A stretch of 63,635 nt of DNA from Pseudovibrio exalbescens DSM 16456 (GTDB lineage Bacteria > Pseudomonadota > Alphaproteobacteria > Rhizobiales > Stappiaceae), in the NCBI RefSeq assembly GCF_000422785.1, contig NZ_AUGS01000020.1, positions 1-63,635 of the forward strand, in the 5' to 3' direction. Under the pieces are notes generated by a model. The model had not been told where the DNA came from. It ran no database searches and was given only the letters and a program-made list of their open reading frames with translations. The position numbers and the translations under genes were made by a program. Of the stretch, positions 43,504 to 52,705 are shown piece by piece; position 1 is the first letter of the stretch; every line of letters starts with the position of its first letter.

Positions 43504-43676
43504 TCTCATCCTTGAAGACAAACCGGATCCAGTGGGTTTCGGGGAATGGCGGCGCTTGGTTTATAGTTTTCCGTCACAAGAAGGATATCGCATGGTTGTA
43601 TTGCGTAGATAGACACCGGCACAAACAGGAAAGCTGGAAGGTCCGTCTGCGTTCGTTCTCTATGGAGTGCTTGACA

Positions 43677-44768
43677 ATGATAAGAAAGACCCTGCTCGCG
43701 GGAGTTGCTGTGTTTGCAGTTGGCATGGGTGCCGCTGCGGCTCAGGACCGGACTGTAAATATTTACAACTGGTCAGACTACATTGATGACGAGGTCCTCG
43801 CTCAGTTCGAGGAAGAAACGGGCATCGCCGTAAAATACGATGTATTCGACTCCAACGAAGTCTTGGAAACAAAGCTCCTGACTGGTGGCACCGGGTATGA
43901 TGTCGTTGCACCCACAGCGCAGTTTCTGAGCCGTCAGATTCAGGCGGGTGTGTTCCAGAAGCTGGACCGTGATCAACTGCCCAATCTCAAGCACATGGAC
44001 AAGCAGCTTATGGAGCGCTTGTCAAAGCTGGATCCAGAGAACGCTTACTCCATCAATTACATGTGGGGTACCTCGGGCCTTGGCATGAACACCGCCAAGA
44101 TCAAGGAGGTCGCACCGGACGCGCCGCTGGATAGCTGGGCCATCCTGTTTGATCCGGAAATCCTCAAGCAGGTGTCCGAATGTGGTGTCCACGTCATGGA
44201 CGAGCCGGACGAAATGTTCCCGGCTGCTTTGCATTATCTCGGCATGGACCCGGATTCCAATGATCCGGAAGACATTCGCAAGGCCGGTGAGTTGCTGGAA
44301 ACCATCCGCCCGTACGTGCTCAAGTTCCACAACTCCGAGTTCGTGAATGCTCTGGCGAACGGCGACATCTGCCTGGCCTACGGTTGGTCCGGCGATGTGA
44401 TGCAGGCGGCGGATCGAGCCGCCGAAGCCGGCAATGGTGTTGAGCTTGAATATGTGTTGCCGAAAGAAGGCGGACAGATGTGGTTTGACCAGATGGCAAT
44501 CCCGGCAGACGCTCCGCACCCGGAAGAAGCGCATGAGTTCCTGAACTTTATCATGCGTCCGGAAATCGCTGCCAAGCTCACCAACTACATTTACTATGCG
44601 AACGGTAACGAAGCGGCGACCGATCTGGTTGATGATGAGATCAAGGGTGATCCAAGCATCTACCCGACCAAGGACGTCAAGGAAAAGCTTTACACCGTTT
44701 CTGCCAAGCCGCTGAAGACACAACGCGTGATGAACCGCGTTTGGACGGCGGTCAAGTCCGGTCAATAA
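43677..44768 (+). CDS. Polyamine ABC transporter binding protein (PotF-like), copy 2
   Basis: The 363-residue protein has a signal peptide (MIRKTLLAGVAVFAVG...AAAAQ) and aligns with copy 1 throughout: VNIYNWSDYIDDEVLAQFEE, KLLTGGTGYDVVAPTA, SINYMWGTSGLGMN, WFDQMAIPADAPH. The ATG at 43677 gives the signal peptide; the frame upstream to 43512 is unrelated leader. Two binding proteins for one set of PotGHI genes suggest different polyamine preferences. A hairpin follows the gene. Confidence 0.9.
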   Translation: MIRKTLLAGVAVFAVGMGAAAAQDRTVNIYNWSDYIDDEVLAQFEEETGIAVKYDVFDSNEVLETKLLTGGTGYDVVAPTAQFLSRQIQAGVFQKLDRDQLPNLKHMDKQLMERLSKLDPENAYSINYMWGTSGLGMNTAKIKEVAPDAPLDSWAILFDPEILKQVSECGVHVMDEPDEMFPAALHYLGMDPDSNDPEDIRKAGELLETIRPYVLKFHNSEFVNALANGDICLAYGWSGDVMQAADRAAEAGNGVELEYVLPKEGGQMWFDQMAIPADAPHPEEAHEFLNFIMRPEIAAKLTNYIYYANGNEAATDLVDDEIKGDPSIYPTKDVKEKLYTVSAKPLKTQRVMNRVWTAVKSGQ

Positions 44769-44795
44769 ACCGGTCAGGCCTTTCAGTTCGTTTCG

Positions 44796-44826
44796 GGGGC
44801 GAGGCCACGCGTCTCGCCCCTGTTTA
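44796..44826 (+). terminator. Hairpin after PotF-like copy 2
   Basis: An 8-bp stem GGGGCGAG/CTCGCCCC (44796-44803 with 44813-44820) is followed by TGTTTA. The weak T-run suggests attenuation or mRNA stabilisation before potG rather than full termination. Confidence 0.55.
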
Positions 44827-44880
44827 ATTGCTCTGAACATACCCCTTTCATGAGGGGACTGGCAGGAAAGGATTTCGGTC

Positions 44881-46032
44881 TTGGCTAAGAAACCGATTGG
44901 TCCAGTTCGCCGGGCTTTTGCTCCTTGGGAAGACCCCAACGCAATACCGTTTATCGAATTCAGGAATGTTACGAAGCGTTTCGGTGATTTTGTCGCCGTC
45001 GACAACTTGTCATTGAGCATCTACGAACGTGAGTTCCATGCCCTGCTCGGGGGATCAGGCTGTGGCAAAACCACGATGATGCGCATGCTGGCTGGCTTCG
45101 AGACGCCGACAGAAGGCCAGATTTTGCTGGACGGGCAGGATCTTGCGGGCATCCCGCCCTACAAGCGTCCCGTCAACATGATGTTCCAGTCCTATGCGTT
45201 GTTTCCGCACATGACGGTGGAAGCGAACATCGCTTTCGGGTTGAAACAGGACGGCATGCCCGCATCGGAGATCAAGTCCCGAGTTGACGAGATGCTGCGC
45301 CTCGTCAAGCTGGAGCCCTTTGCCAAGCGCAAACCGCATCAGCTTTCCGGCGGGCAACGTCAGCGTGTCGCTCTGGCGCGCTCACTTGCCAAGCGGCCCA
45401 AGGTGTTGCTGCTCGACGAGCCTCTGGCCGCGCTTGACAAGAAACTGCGCGAGGAAACGCAGCTTGAGCTGATGACGTTGCAGGAAGACCTGCGCATGAC
45501 CTTCCTGATTGTGACCCATGATCAGGAAGAAGCGATGACCGTCGCCGACCGTATTTCCGTCATGGATCACGGGCACATCCGGCAGGTGGCAACGCCCGGC
45601 GAAATCTACGAAACACCCAACTCGCGGTTCGTGGCCGAATTCATCGGTGACATCAACCTGTTCTCCGGTCAGATCTCCGAGGTCAATGAGAACGATGCCC
45701 GCCTGTTCTGTACGGTTCTGGGCCAACACATTGACATTCAGGGAGCAGGGAAGGTGACTGCCGGCTCCAATGCCGCGTTTGCCATTCGGCCTGAAAAGGT
45801 GCGTATTTCGCTGGACAAGCCAGAACCGTCCAATGCCAATGTGATTCCGGGTGAGGTGTGGGACATCGCCTATATGGGTGATGTATCCATCTATCACATC
45901 AAGATCGCGGAAACAGAAACCGTACGCGCCGTTGTTGCCAATACAACCCGACTTGTGGAGCGCCCGATCACATGGGATGACAAGATCTGGTTGTCTTGGG
46001 ACCGCGATGCCGGTGTCATCCTGACCAAGTAA
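44881..46032 (+). CDS. potG: Polyamine ABC transporter ATPase (PotG-like)
   Basis: The 383-residue ATPase has Walker A (GGSGCGKTT), Q-loop (MFQSYALFPHMTV), signature (LSGGQRQRVALARSL), Walker B (VLLLDEPLAALD), H-loop (VTHDQEEAMTVADR) and a C-terminal TOBE domain. The extended N-terminus (KPIGPVRRAFAPWEDPNAIP, start MAKK) is typical of PotG and supports the TTG start at 44881, which follows AGGAAAGGA. It powers the PotH/PotI permeases and lies in the same operon. Confidence 0.92.
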   Translation: MAKKPIGPVRRAFAPWEDPNAIPFIEFRNVTKRFGDFVAVDNLSLSIYEREFHALLGGSGCGKTTMMRMLAGFETPTEGQILLDGQDLAGIPPYKRPVNMMFQSYALFPHMTVEANIAFGLKQDGMPASEIKSRVDEMLRLVKLEPFAKRKPHQLSGGQRQRVALARSLAKRPKVLLLDEPLAALDKKLREETQLELMTLQEDLRMTFLIVTHDQEEAMTVADRISVMDHGHIRQVATPGEIYETPNSRFVAEFIGDINLFSGQISEVNENDARLFCTVLGQHIDIQGAGKVTAGSNAAFAIRPEKVRISLDKPEPSNANVIPGEVWDIAYMGDVSIYHIKIAETETVRAVVANTTRLVERPITWDDKIWLSWDRDAGVILTK

Positions 46033-46048
46033 CAGGAGGGACTGCGTG

Positions 46049-46978
46049 ATGGACCGCGAGGTACACTCACAAGCCTATACCAAGAGCCGTCTCGGTCGGT
46101 GGGCACTTATTGCGGTGCCCTATGCCTGGCTGCTGCTCTTCTTCCTGGCGCCATTTGTTATCGTCTTCAAGATCTCGCTCTCCGAGGTCGTGGTGTCCAT
46201 TCCGCCGTATCAGCCAGTCATCGACTGGGCGAACGGTCTTGCTGGTGTGCTCGATACAGCGCGTCAGTGGTCATTCGACAATTACATCTGGCTCACGCAG
46301 GATGCCATTTACTTCAAAGCGTATCTGTCCAGTCTGCAGATTGCCTTGATCGCCACCGCGATTACGCTGGTGGTGGGCTATCCCATCGCCTACGGCATGG
46401 CCCGCGCGCCCAAGGCATGGCAGCCAACCTTGCTGATGCTGATCATCCTGCCGTTCTGGACCAGCTTTCTCATTCGCGTCTATGCGTGGATCGGGATCTT
46501 GAAGAATGAAGGCCTGCTGAATCAGGTCCTCATGTCATTGGGGCTGATCAGTGATCCGCTGATTATCCTGAATACCAATGCGGCGGTCTATATTGGCATT
46601 GTCTACTCCTATCTGCCGTTCATGGTGCTCCCGCTGTATTCTTCGCTGGAGAAAATGGACGGATCATTGATTGAGGCGGCAGAAGATCTCGGGTGTCCGC
46701 CCATGAAAGCATTCTGGCAGGTCACCATTCCCCTTTCGGTGCCGGGGATCATTGCCGGGTGTTTTCTCGTATTCATTCCGGCTGTAGGGGAGTTCGTCAT
46801 TCCGGATATTCTGGGGGGCTCCGAAACTCTCATGATCGGCAAGACCTTGTGGGTCGAGTTCTTCCGCAACCGTGATTGGCCGGTGGCGTCGGCGGTCGCC
46901 GTTGTCCTGCTTCTCATCCTGGTCATTCCCATCGTCCTGTTCCAACGCCAGCAGGAAAAACAGAGGGAGGCGGCCTGA
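46049..46978 (+). CDS. potH: Polyamine ABC transporter permease PotH-like
   Basis: The 309-residue permease has six predicted helices. It carries the PotB/PotH motif FLAPFVIVFKISLSE, the RVYAWIGILKNEGLLN region and the EAA loop SLIEAAEDLGCPPMKAFWQV. The large periplasmic segment after helix 1 is normal for PotH. The start could be GTG 46046 or ATG 46049, both served by AGGAGGG. Its stop overlaps the potI start (TGATG-type), giving translational coupling. Confidence 0.9.
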   Translation: MDREVHSQAYTKSRLGRWALIAVPYAWLLLFFLAPFVIVFKISLSEVVVSIPPYQPVIDWANGLAGVLDTARQWSFDNYIWLTQDAIYFKAYLSSLQIALIATAITLVVGYPIAYGMARAPKAWQPTLLMLIILPFWTSFLIRVYAWIGILKNEGLLNQVLMSLGLISDPLIILNTNAAVYIGIVYSYLPFMVLPLYSSLEKMDGSLIEAAEDLGCPPMKAFWQVTIPLSVPGIIAGCFLVFIPAVGEFVIPDILGGSETLMIGKTLWVEFFRNRDWPVASAVAVVLLLILVIPIVLFQRQQEKQREAA

Positions 46979-47808
46979 TGGAACAACGCAAGATATCCTG
47001 GTTCAATATCACCTCACTGGTTCTGGGCTTTTCCTTCTTGTATCTGCCCATCGTGATTCTGGTGATTTACTCCTTCAATGCCTCGCGCCTTGTCACGGTT
47101 TGGGGGGGATTTTCCACCAAGTGGTACGTCAGTCTGCTCAACAATGAGCAAATGCTGGATGCTGCTTGGGTGACCCTGCGCATCGGGTTTACCTCTGCCA
47201 CGCTTGCGACCATTCTCGGAACACTGGCGGCCATGGTCTTGGCCCGGCAAGGCCGTTTCTTCGGCCGGACCCTGTTTTCCGGCATGATCTACGCACCGCT
47301 GGTCATGCCGGAGGTCATTCTCGGTCTGTCGCTGTTGTTGTTGTTCGTGGCAATGGATCAGGCCCGTGGCTTTTGGACCATCATGATCGCTCACACCACG
47401 TTTGCCATGTGTTATGTGGCGGTTGTGGTGCAGTCCCGGCTGGCCGGCTTCGACAAGTCCCTGGAAGAAGCCGCCATGGATTTGGGCTGCCCACCGGTCA
47501 AAACCTTTTTCCATGTCACCCTGCCGCAAATCCTGCCGGGCGTTGCTGCGGGTTGGATGTTGGCCTTCACCCTCTCGCTGGATGATCTGGTGATTGCCAG
47601 CTTCACCACCGGGCCGGGCGCCACGACGTTGCCGATGAAGATCTACAGTCAGGTCCGTCTAGGGGTGACGCCAGAAATCAACGCGGTCTGCACGATTCTT
47701 GTCGGCATTGTAACGGTGGGCGTTATCACCGCGTCCCTGATTACCAAACGCCAGCAACTGCAGCGCGAGCGGGATGAACGCATGGCCTTTGCTGCCAATC
47801 AGCATTGA
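46978..47808 (+). CDS. potI: Polyamine ABC transporter permease PotI-like
   Basis: The 276-residue permease has six predicted helices and PotI/PotC features: LYLPIVILVIYSFNASRLV, YAPLVMPEVILGLSLLLLF (pore entry) and the EAA loop SLEEAAMDLGCPPVKTFFHV. It completes the two-permease channel. The ATG shares its A with the potH stop. The longer frame to 46876 lies inside potH and is rejected. A good terminator ends the operon. Confidence 0.9.
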   Translation: MEQRKISWFNITSLVLGFSFLYLPIVILVIYSFNASRLVTVWGGFSTKWYVSLLNNEQMLDAAWVTLRIGFTSATLATILGTLAAMVLARQGRFFGRTLFSGMIYAPLVMPEVILGLSLLLLFVAMDQARGFWTIMIAHTTFAMCYVAVVVQSRLAGFDKSLEEAAMDLGCPPVKTFFHVTLPQILPGVAAGWMLAFTLSLDDLVIASFTTGPGATTLPMKIYSQVRLGVTPEINAVCTILVGIVTVGVITASLITKRQQLQRERDERMAFAANQH

Positions 47809-47840
47809 ATGAAGGCTTTTCTCCACATTTGCTTGAAACG

Positions 47841-47868
47841 AGCCGGGGGCATTGCTCCCGGCTTTTTC
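47841..47868 (+). terminator. Rho-independent terminator of the polyamine operon
   Basis: A 7-bp stem AGCCGGG/CCCGGCT (47841-47847 with 47857-47863) is followed by TTTTC, 33 bases after the potI stop. Confidence 0.8.
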
Positions 47869-48159
47869 ATGGGGCGTAACGGAAGGTCAACCGACGAAGG
47901 TCGTGAGTGTGCGCCGCAAAAGCTGCGCGTATAGTATTTTTATATAGATTCCGGGGTTCCGGACTTGGCACTTGATCAAAACATAGGTATCAAGACGTAG
48001 ACTGGCGGGCGAGCCTATTTGACCACATAGGACGGGAGGCACGCCAGCAAGCGCCGCAATATAGGGGCGCAAAACGAATTGAGCTGCGGCAGGATTGATG
48101 GGCTTAAGCATTGAAATGCAAAGCTAATCGGGAATGCTGCACAGGTCTGGGAGATCGTG
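47869..48159. other. Intergenic region upstream of the CoA-transferase genes
   Basis: No gene is supported. The sequence around 47925-47965 is AT-richer and may hold the scoA promoter. Nothing else is recognisable. Confidence 0.4.
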
Positions 48160-48855
48160 ATGAAGAAAGTTTTCCCAACGGCAGCCGCTGCTTTGGAGGG
48201 ATTGACCTTCGACGGCATGACCGTCATGGCAGGGGGATTTGGCCTCTGCGGGATTCCTGAAAACCTGATTGTTGCATTGCGGGATACCGGCGTTCAGAAC
48301 GTGACCGCCATCTCGAACAATGCCGGCGTGGATGATTTTGGGCTCGGGTTGATGCTGCAAACCCGTCAGATCAAGAAGATGGTTTCGTCCTATGTTGGCG
48401 AAAATGCCACCTTTGCAGAACAGTATCTGAACGGTGAGTTGGAGCTGGAGTTCAATCCGCAGGGCACGCTGGCCGAGCGCTGCCGGGCAGGTGGCGCCGG
48501 CATCCCCGGTTTTTATACCAAAACCGGTGTGGGCACCCTTGTTGCTGAAGGCAAAGAGCACAAGGAATTCAACGGCGAAACCTACATTATGGAAACCGGC
48601 CTCGTGGCCGATCTGTCCATCGTCAAGGCGTGGAAGGGCGACAAGGAAGGCAACCTGATCTATCGCAAGACCGCGCGCAACTTCAACCCGATGATGGCCA
48701 CAGCCGGCAAGGTTACGGTTGCCGAGGTTGAGGAGCTGGTCGAGGTTGGCGAACTGGACCCGGACCAGATCCACACACCGGGCATTTATGTTGACCGTAT
48801 CGTTGAAGGCACTTTTGAAAAGCGCATCGAAAAGCGCACGATCCGGGAGGCTTGA
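48160..48855 (+). CDS. scoA: 3-oxoacid CoA-transferase subunit A
   Basis: The 231-residue alpha subunit has the family I CoA-transferase features: [17 protein letters not shown], the glycine-rich [20 protein letters not shown], and [20 protein letters not shown]. Together with subunit B it moves CoA between succinyl-CoA and acetoacetate or related acids. The ATG at 48160 follows GGGAG. The stop is 2 bp from the subunit B start. Relatives such as AtoDA or PcaIJ have the same folds; ScoAB is the best match for this sequence, with moderate certainty about the acid. Confidence 0.9.
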   Translation: MKKVFPTAAAALEGLTFDGMTVMAGGFGLCGIPENLIVALRDTGVQNVTAISNNAGVDDFGLGLMLQTRQIKKMVSSYVGENATFAEQYLNGELELEFNPQGTLAERCRAGGAGIPGFYTKTGVGTLVAEGKEHKEFNGETYIMETGLVADLSIVKAWKGDKEGNLIYRKTARNFNPMMATAGKVTVAEVEELVEVGELDPDQIHTPGIYVDRIVEGTFEKRIEKRTIREA

Positions 48856-48857
48856 TC

Positions 48858-49487
48858 ATGGCTTGGACACGTGACCAAATGGCCGAACGGGCGGCCCAGG
48901 AACTTCAGGACGGTTTCTACGTCAATCTCGGGATCGGGATCCCCACTCTTGTGGCCAACTACATCCCCGAGGGCATGGACGTTACCCTGCAATCCGAGAA
49001 CGGTATGCTCGGTATGGGACCGTTCCCGACGGAAGACGAGATCGATGCCGATCTGATCAATGCAGGCAAGCAGACCATTACAGAGTTGCCTCGTACGAGC
49101 TACTTTTCCAATGCTGACAGTTTTGCCATGATCCGTGGCGGGCACATTGATCTGTCCATTCTTGGCGCAATGGAAGTTGCTGAAAATGGCGATCTGGCGA
49201 ACTGGATGATCCCCGGAAAGCTGGTCAAGGGCATGGGCGGGGCCATGGATCTGGTGGCAGGCGTCAAGCGTGTGGTTGTGATCATGGATCATACCAGCAA
49301 GGCTGGTGAGCCGAAGCTTTTGAAAAAGTGCACGCTGCCCCTCACCGGTGTCCACTGCGTCAGCCGCATCATCACCAACCTCGGTGTTTTTGATGTTGTT
49401 GAGGGCGGCTTGAAGGTCGTTGAAATGGCACCGGATGTCACCATCGACGAAATTCGCGAGAAGACGGATGCAGCATTGGTTGAGTAA
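48858..49487 (+). CDS. scoB: 3-oxoacid CoA-transferase subunit B
   Basis: The 209-residue beta subunit carries the catalytic Glu in [12 protein letters not shown], the N-terminal [15 protein letters not shown] and the C-terminal [19 protein letters not shown]. That is the standard layout of ScoB/AtoA proteins. The ATG at 48858 follows GGGAGG. It is the second gene of a two-gene unit that ends at a strong hairpin. It probably supports ketone-body or polyhydroxybutyrate breakdown, in keeping with the phasin genes 11 kb away. Confidence 0.9.
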   Translation: MAWTRDQMAERAAQELQDGFYVNLGIGIPTLVANYIPEGMDVTLQSENGMLGMGPFPTEDEIDADLINAGKQTITELPRTSYFSNADSFAMIRGGHIDLSILGAMEVAENGDLANWMIPGKLVKGMGGAMDLVAGVKRVVVIMDHTSKAGEPKLLKKCTLPLTGVHCVSRIITNLGVFDVVEGGLKVVEMAPDVTIDEIREKTDAALVE

Positions 49488-49512
49488 GCCAGCGCCGTAG
49501 TCTTGGAGAACA

Positions 49513-49545
49513 AAAGGGCGGCCCCAAGGCCGCCCTTTCTCTTTT
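49513..49545 (+). terminator. Rho-independent terminator of scoAB
   Basis: An 11-bp stem AAAGGGCGGCC/GGCCGCCCTTT (49513-49523 with 49528-49538, loop CCAA) is followed by CTCTTTTGG. Confidence 0.9.
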
Positions 49546-49573
49546 GGGCAGCGCTGAGGGTGCGAGGTCGACT

Positions 49574-50822
49574 GGATCCCGCATCACGTGCGGGATGACG
49601 TTCGTGCGGTAAGGCGACGCTGGTTTGTTACACGGGCGCTGGATGGTCACATGGTGCACATCCCACTCACCAAGAAGTCATCCCGGACCAGCGCAGCGCA
49701 GATCCGGGATCCAGAGCCACCAAGCATTGATGATTTGACTGACGCCCGACTAGACCCCGGCTCGGGGGCCGGGTGACGGCGGAATGGAATGCGGAGGTGC
49801 TCGGCAACGCGGCTGCTGGGAGTGGCAAAATGGCGGGGAAGCATTGCGATTTCGACAGTGGGGCAGTGCAAATGCCTCAAGACCAGGCGGCTTCTCGATC
49901 GTAAGAGCCTCCGACTCCTTAGGAGGTCATCCCGGACCAGCGCAGCGCAGATCCGGGATCCAGCAGGGCTGCTGCGCACTCTTGTGGTCAGGCTTGAGGC
50001 GATGGCTTTCCCGTGCCGCTTTGGATCCCGCATCAAGTGCGGGAAGACGTTCGTGCGGTAAGGCTGCGCTTGTATGTTACATTGGCGCTGGATGGTCACA
50101 TGGTGCGTATCTCACTCCCCAAGAGGTCATCCCGGACCAGCGCAGCGCAGATCCGGGATCCAGCAGGGCTGCAGCGCGCTCTTTTGGTCAGGCGTGAGGC
50201 GATGGCTTTCCCGTGCCGCTTTGGATCCCACATCACGTGCGGGATGACGTTCGTGCGGTAAGGCGACGCTGGTATGTTACACGGGCGCTGGATGGTCACA
50301 TGGTGCGTATCTCACTCCCCAAGAAGTCATCCCGGACGTTGAGCGGTAAGCGAAACGCAGATCCGGGATCCAGAGCCACCAAGCATTGATGATTTGACTG
50401 ACGTCCGACTAGACCCCGGCTCGGGGGCCGGGGTGACGGCGGAATGGAATGCGGAGATGCTCGGCAACGCGGCTGCTGGGAGTGGCAAAATGGCCGGGAA
50501 GCATGGCGATTTCGACAGTGGGGCAGTGCAAATTCCTCAAGACCAGGCGGCTTCTCGATCGTAAGAGCCTCCGACCCCTTAGGAGGTCATCCCGGACGAG
50601 CGCAGCGCAGATCCGGGATCCAGCAGGGCTGCAGCGCGCTTTTCTGGTCAGGCTTAAGGCGATGGCTTTCCCGTATCGATCTGGATCCCGCATCAAGTGC
50701 GGGATGACGTTCGTGCGGTAAGGCGACGCTGGTATGTTACACGGGCGCTGGACGGTCACATGGTGCGTATCTCACTCCCCAAGAGGTCATCCCGGACCAG
50801 CGCAGCGCAGATCCGGGATCCA
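49574..50822. repeat. Array of interspersed palindromic repeats, period about 660 bp
   Basis: The non-coding block is built from three palindromic modules. P1 starts GGATCCCGCATCACGTGCGG and occurs at 49574, 50023, 50223 and 50683. P2 pairs TCATCCCGGA with TCCGGGATCC and occurs at 49678, 49927, 50127, 50327, 50587 and 50787; the fourth copy has a longer centre. P3 (CCCCGGCTCGGGGGCCGGG) occurs at about 49754 and 50413. The whole is close to two tandem copies of a unit of about 660 bp, with an inner 200-bp duplication. All frames through it are repeat translations. The modules resemble the REP-like intergenic elements common in alphaproteobacteria. No transposase is present. Confidence 0.9.
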
Positions 50823-50999
50823 GAGCCACACAGTATTACGGGCGCGAAGGGGGACTGGGCTTTCGCTCGGCAGTCACAGGGACAGCACTCGCAATAAGAT
50901 CGTTTATATGATTGCGCAGGCTTGGGCGGTGTTTTAAATTCCTTTTCCGGCCCAAGTGCCGGATTTTCTTGGCGATTCGGCTGTTGGGGGGCAACGCAG
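50823..50999. other. Short intergenic region before the RidA-family gene
   Basis: Nothing but a probable promoter is expected here. GGGGGGC just upstream of 51000 serves as ribosome binding site. Confidence 0.4.
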
Positions 51000-51374
51000 A
51001 TGAATCTTCAGCGCAAAAGCTATCCATTTCTGCCAGAGGCAGCTGGGCCATATGCCCACGCTGTGAAACACGGCAGTACCTTGTACATCTCCGGCCTGAC
51101 AGCATTTGGCACGCCTTCGCAGTCGGGAACAGCTCAGGAACAGGCTGAAGAGATCCTGCATCAGATTGCATCCATCGCCGTTGAGGAAGGCAGCGATCTG
51201 CGTAACCTCGTCAAGGTCACCATTTTCGTGACTGACCTGAAGGGTCTGACCAACCTCCGTCAGCTTCTTTCCCAAGCGTATGGTGTGCATCTGCCAGCCA
51301 GTTCGCTGATTGAGGTCAAGAGTCTGTTCAATCCGGACCTGAAAGTTGAAATAGAAGCGATCCTTGCGATCTGA
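51000..51374 (+). CDS. RidA/YjgF-family protein lacking the catalytic Arg
   Basis: The 124-residue protein has the YjgF fold motifs: PEAAGPYAHAVKHGSTLYISG, a central helix (EQAEEILHQIASIAVEEG) and VKVTIFVTDL, ending KVEIEAILAI. True RidA enzymes hydrolyse enamine/imine intermediates using an Arg in a P-x-R-S motif. Here that motif reads LPASSLIEV, with Ser101 in place of Arg, so deaminase activity is doubtful. The ATG at 51000 was chosen over the longer frame because it follows a G-rich SD and gives the family start. No operon partner is evident. Confidence 0.82.
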   Translation: MNLQRKSYPFLPEAAGPYAHAVKHGSTLYISGLTAFGTPSQSGTAQEQAEEILHQIASIAVEEGSDLRNLVKVTIFVTDLKGLTNLRQLLSQAYGVHLPASSLIEVKSLFNPDLKVEIEAILAI

Positions 51375-51459
51375 AAACTCAACGAGTAAAGCCTTGCATT
51401 GAAGGGCGGGGGCAAGCCATGCTCCGGCTCCAAGCAACTGTCGAATCTGGAGCCGTGTT

Positions 51460-52086
51460 GTGATCCCCGTTGAAACGCTGTCCGCCTTTTTTGCCGTGGT
51501 CGTTCTGTTGGCGCTAACCCCGGGGCCAGACAATTTGTTCGTACTCACGCAATCTGCGGTCTCAGGGCGGATGGCGGGTATCGCCGTGACGTTCGGTTTG
51601 TCTACAGGGGTGATTGCGCATACGGTGGCCGTGGCCCTTGGGGTTGCCGCGATTTTCCAGACATCGGCGCTTGCCTTCTCCATTCTCAAGTATGTCGGTG
51701 CAGCGTATCTGCTGTACTTGGCGTGGGGCGCTTTTCGCGCCAAAGCAGCGCCAATCGGCATTGGCGGCGGTCCAAAGCTGAGCTATGGGGCCCTGTATCG
51801 GCGTGGCGTGATCATGAATATCACCAACCCCAAAGTGTCGATCTTCTTCTTGTCGTTCCTGCCGCAGTTTGTCGATCCCGCAGTTGGGCCACTCATTCCC
51901 CAGTTCCTGCAGTTGGGCTTCGTGTTCATCCTGTGCACGATATTGGTGTTTGGCGGCATTGCGATGCTGGCCGGGATGATTGGCGAAAAATTCGGCAAAT
52001 CTGCCAGCGCTCAATCCATCCTGAACAAGATTGCGGGCACGGTATTTGTGGGGCTGGCCTTGAAACTGGCAACGACAACCCGTTGA
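51460..52086 (+). CDS. LysE/RhtB family amino-acid exporter
   Basis: The 208-residue protein has six predicted helices and the RhtB/LysE signature LALTPGPDNLFVLTQSAVSG near the N-terminus. The cytoplasmic-loop motif GVIMNITNPKVSIFFLSFLPQF follows. It probably exports amino acids or homoserine-like compounds by proton antiport. It starts at GTG with GGAG nine bases upstream. It lies 85 bp after the RidA-family gene; whether they are co-transcribed is unclear. Confidence 0.88.
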   Translation: MIPVETLSAFFAVVVLLALTPGPDNLFVLTQSAVSGRMAGIAVTFGLSTGVIAHTVAVALGVAAIFQTSALAFSILKYVGAAYLLYLAWGAFRAKAAPIGIGGGPKLSYGALYRRGVIMNITNPKVSIFFLSFLPQFVDPAVGPLIPQFLQLGFVFILCTILVFGGIAMLAGMIGEKFGKSASAQSILNKIAGTVFVGLALKLATTTR

Positions 52087-52187
52087 TCCCTCAAGTGCCC
52101 TTGCAGCATCGGTGCGAGTGCTGATCCCTTCGCTTGCGGAACTGGCCTAAGGTCGCAGTTCTGTCTGTCTTTATGTGAGTCGGTTCC

Positions 52188-52685
52188 GTGGATCCCATAT
52201 TCGTACAAGCGCTGGGGCTTGCGGCTCTGGCCATCAATCTGTTCTCGTTTTCTACAGTAAATGACCGCCGTCTGCGCGCGTTGCTGTTCGGATCCTGCTC
52301 GCTGTTTGCCATTCACTATGTGCTGCTCGGCGCGGCTGTTGCAGGCGTCAATCTGGTTATCAACGCGGTGCGGGCTTTCGTGTCCTTGCGGTTCACCGGT
52401 GTTGGCTGGTTTGTTTTGTTTGCGGCACTGCAAACGGTCATGAGTGCAGTGCTCTATGCCACGCCGTTGGACATCGTACCGTGGGTGGCCTCGCTCATCA
52501 CCGGCTTTGCCTTGTTTTGCTTGTCTGGCATCAAGCTGCGCATCGCCATGTTGCTTGGCACACTCACATGGATGATCAACTCAGTTCTGGTGGGCTCATG
52601 GGGTGGTATGCTCAATGATGCCATCAACGGTACCGCCTTGTTGTTGACCATCTGGCGGCTACACCGGCAACCGGCTGTGTCCTAA
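52188..52685 (+). CDS. YgjV-like inner membrane protein
   Basis: The 165-residue protein has five or six short hydrophobic helices and matches the YgjV family in character: LGLAALAINLFSFSTVNDRR, FGSCSLFAIHYVLLGAAVAG, NAVRAF. The family's function is unknown. It starts at GTG 52188 with only a weak SD. It ends 20 bp from the convergent fbpB stop. Recognition is moderate because the family is short and hydrophobic. Confidence 0.7.
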   Translation: MDPIFVQALGLAALAINLFSFSTVNDRRLRALLFGSCSLFAIHYVLLGAAVAGVNLVINAVRAFVSLRFTGVGWFVLFAALQTVMSAVLYATPLDIVPWVASLITGFALFCLSGIKLRIAMLLGTLTWMINSVLVGSWGGMLNDAINGTALLLTIWRLHRQPAVS

Positions 52686-52705
52686 TCCCAAGGTTGGTGT
52701 GGTCG

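Noticed and set aside
49574-50822. CRISPR array
   Set aside because: Repeats are palindromic modules of unequal spacing with duplicated, not unique, spacers, and no cas genes are present.
49574-50900. Several repeated small frames of 60-150 codons
   Set aside because: They are translations of the palindromic repeats on both strands, recur only because the DNA repeats, and lack ribosome sites.
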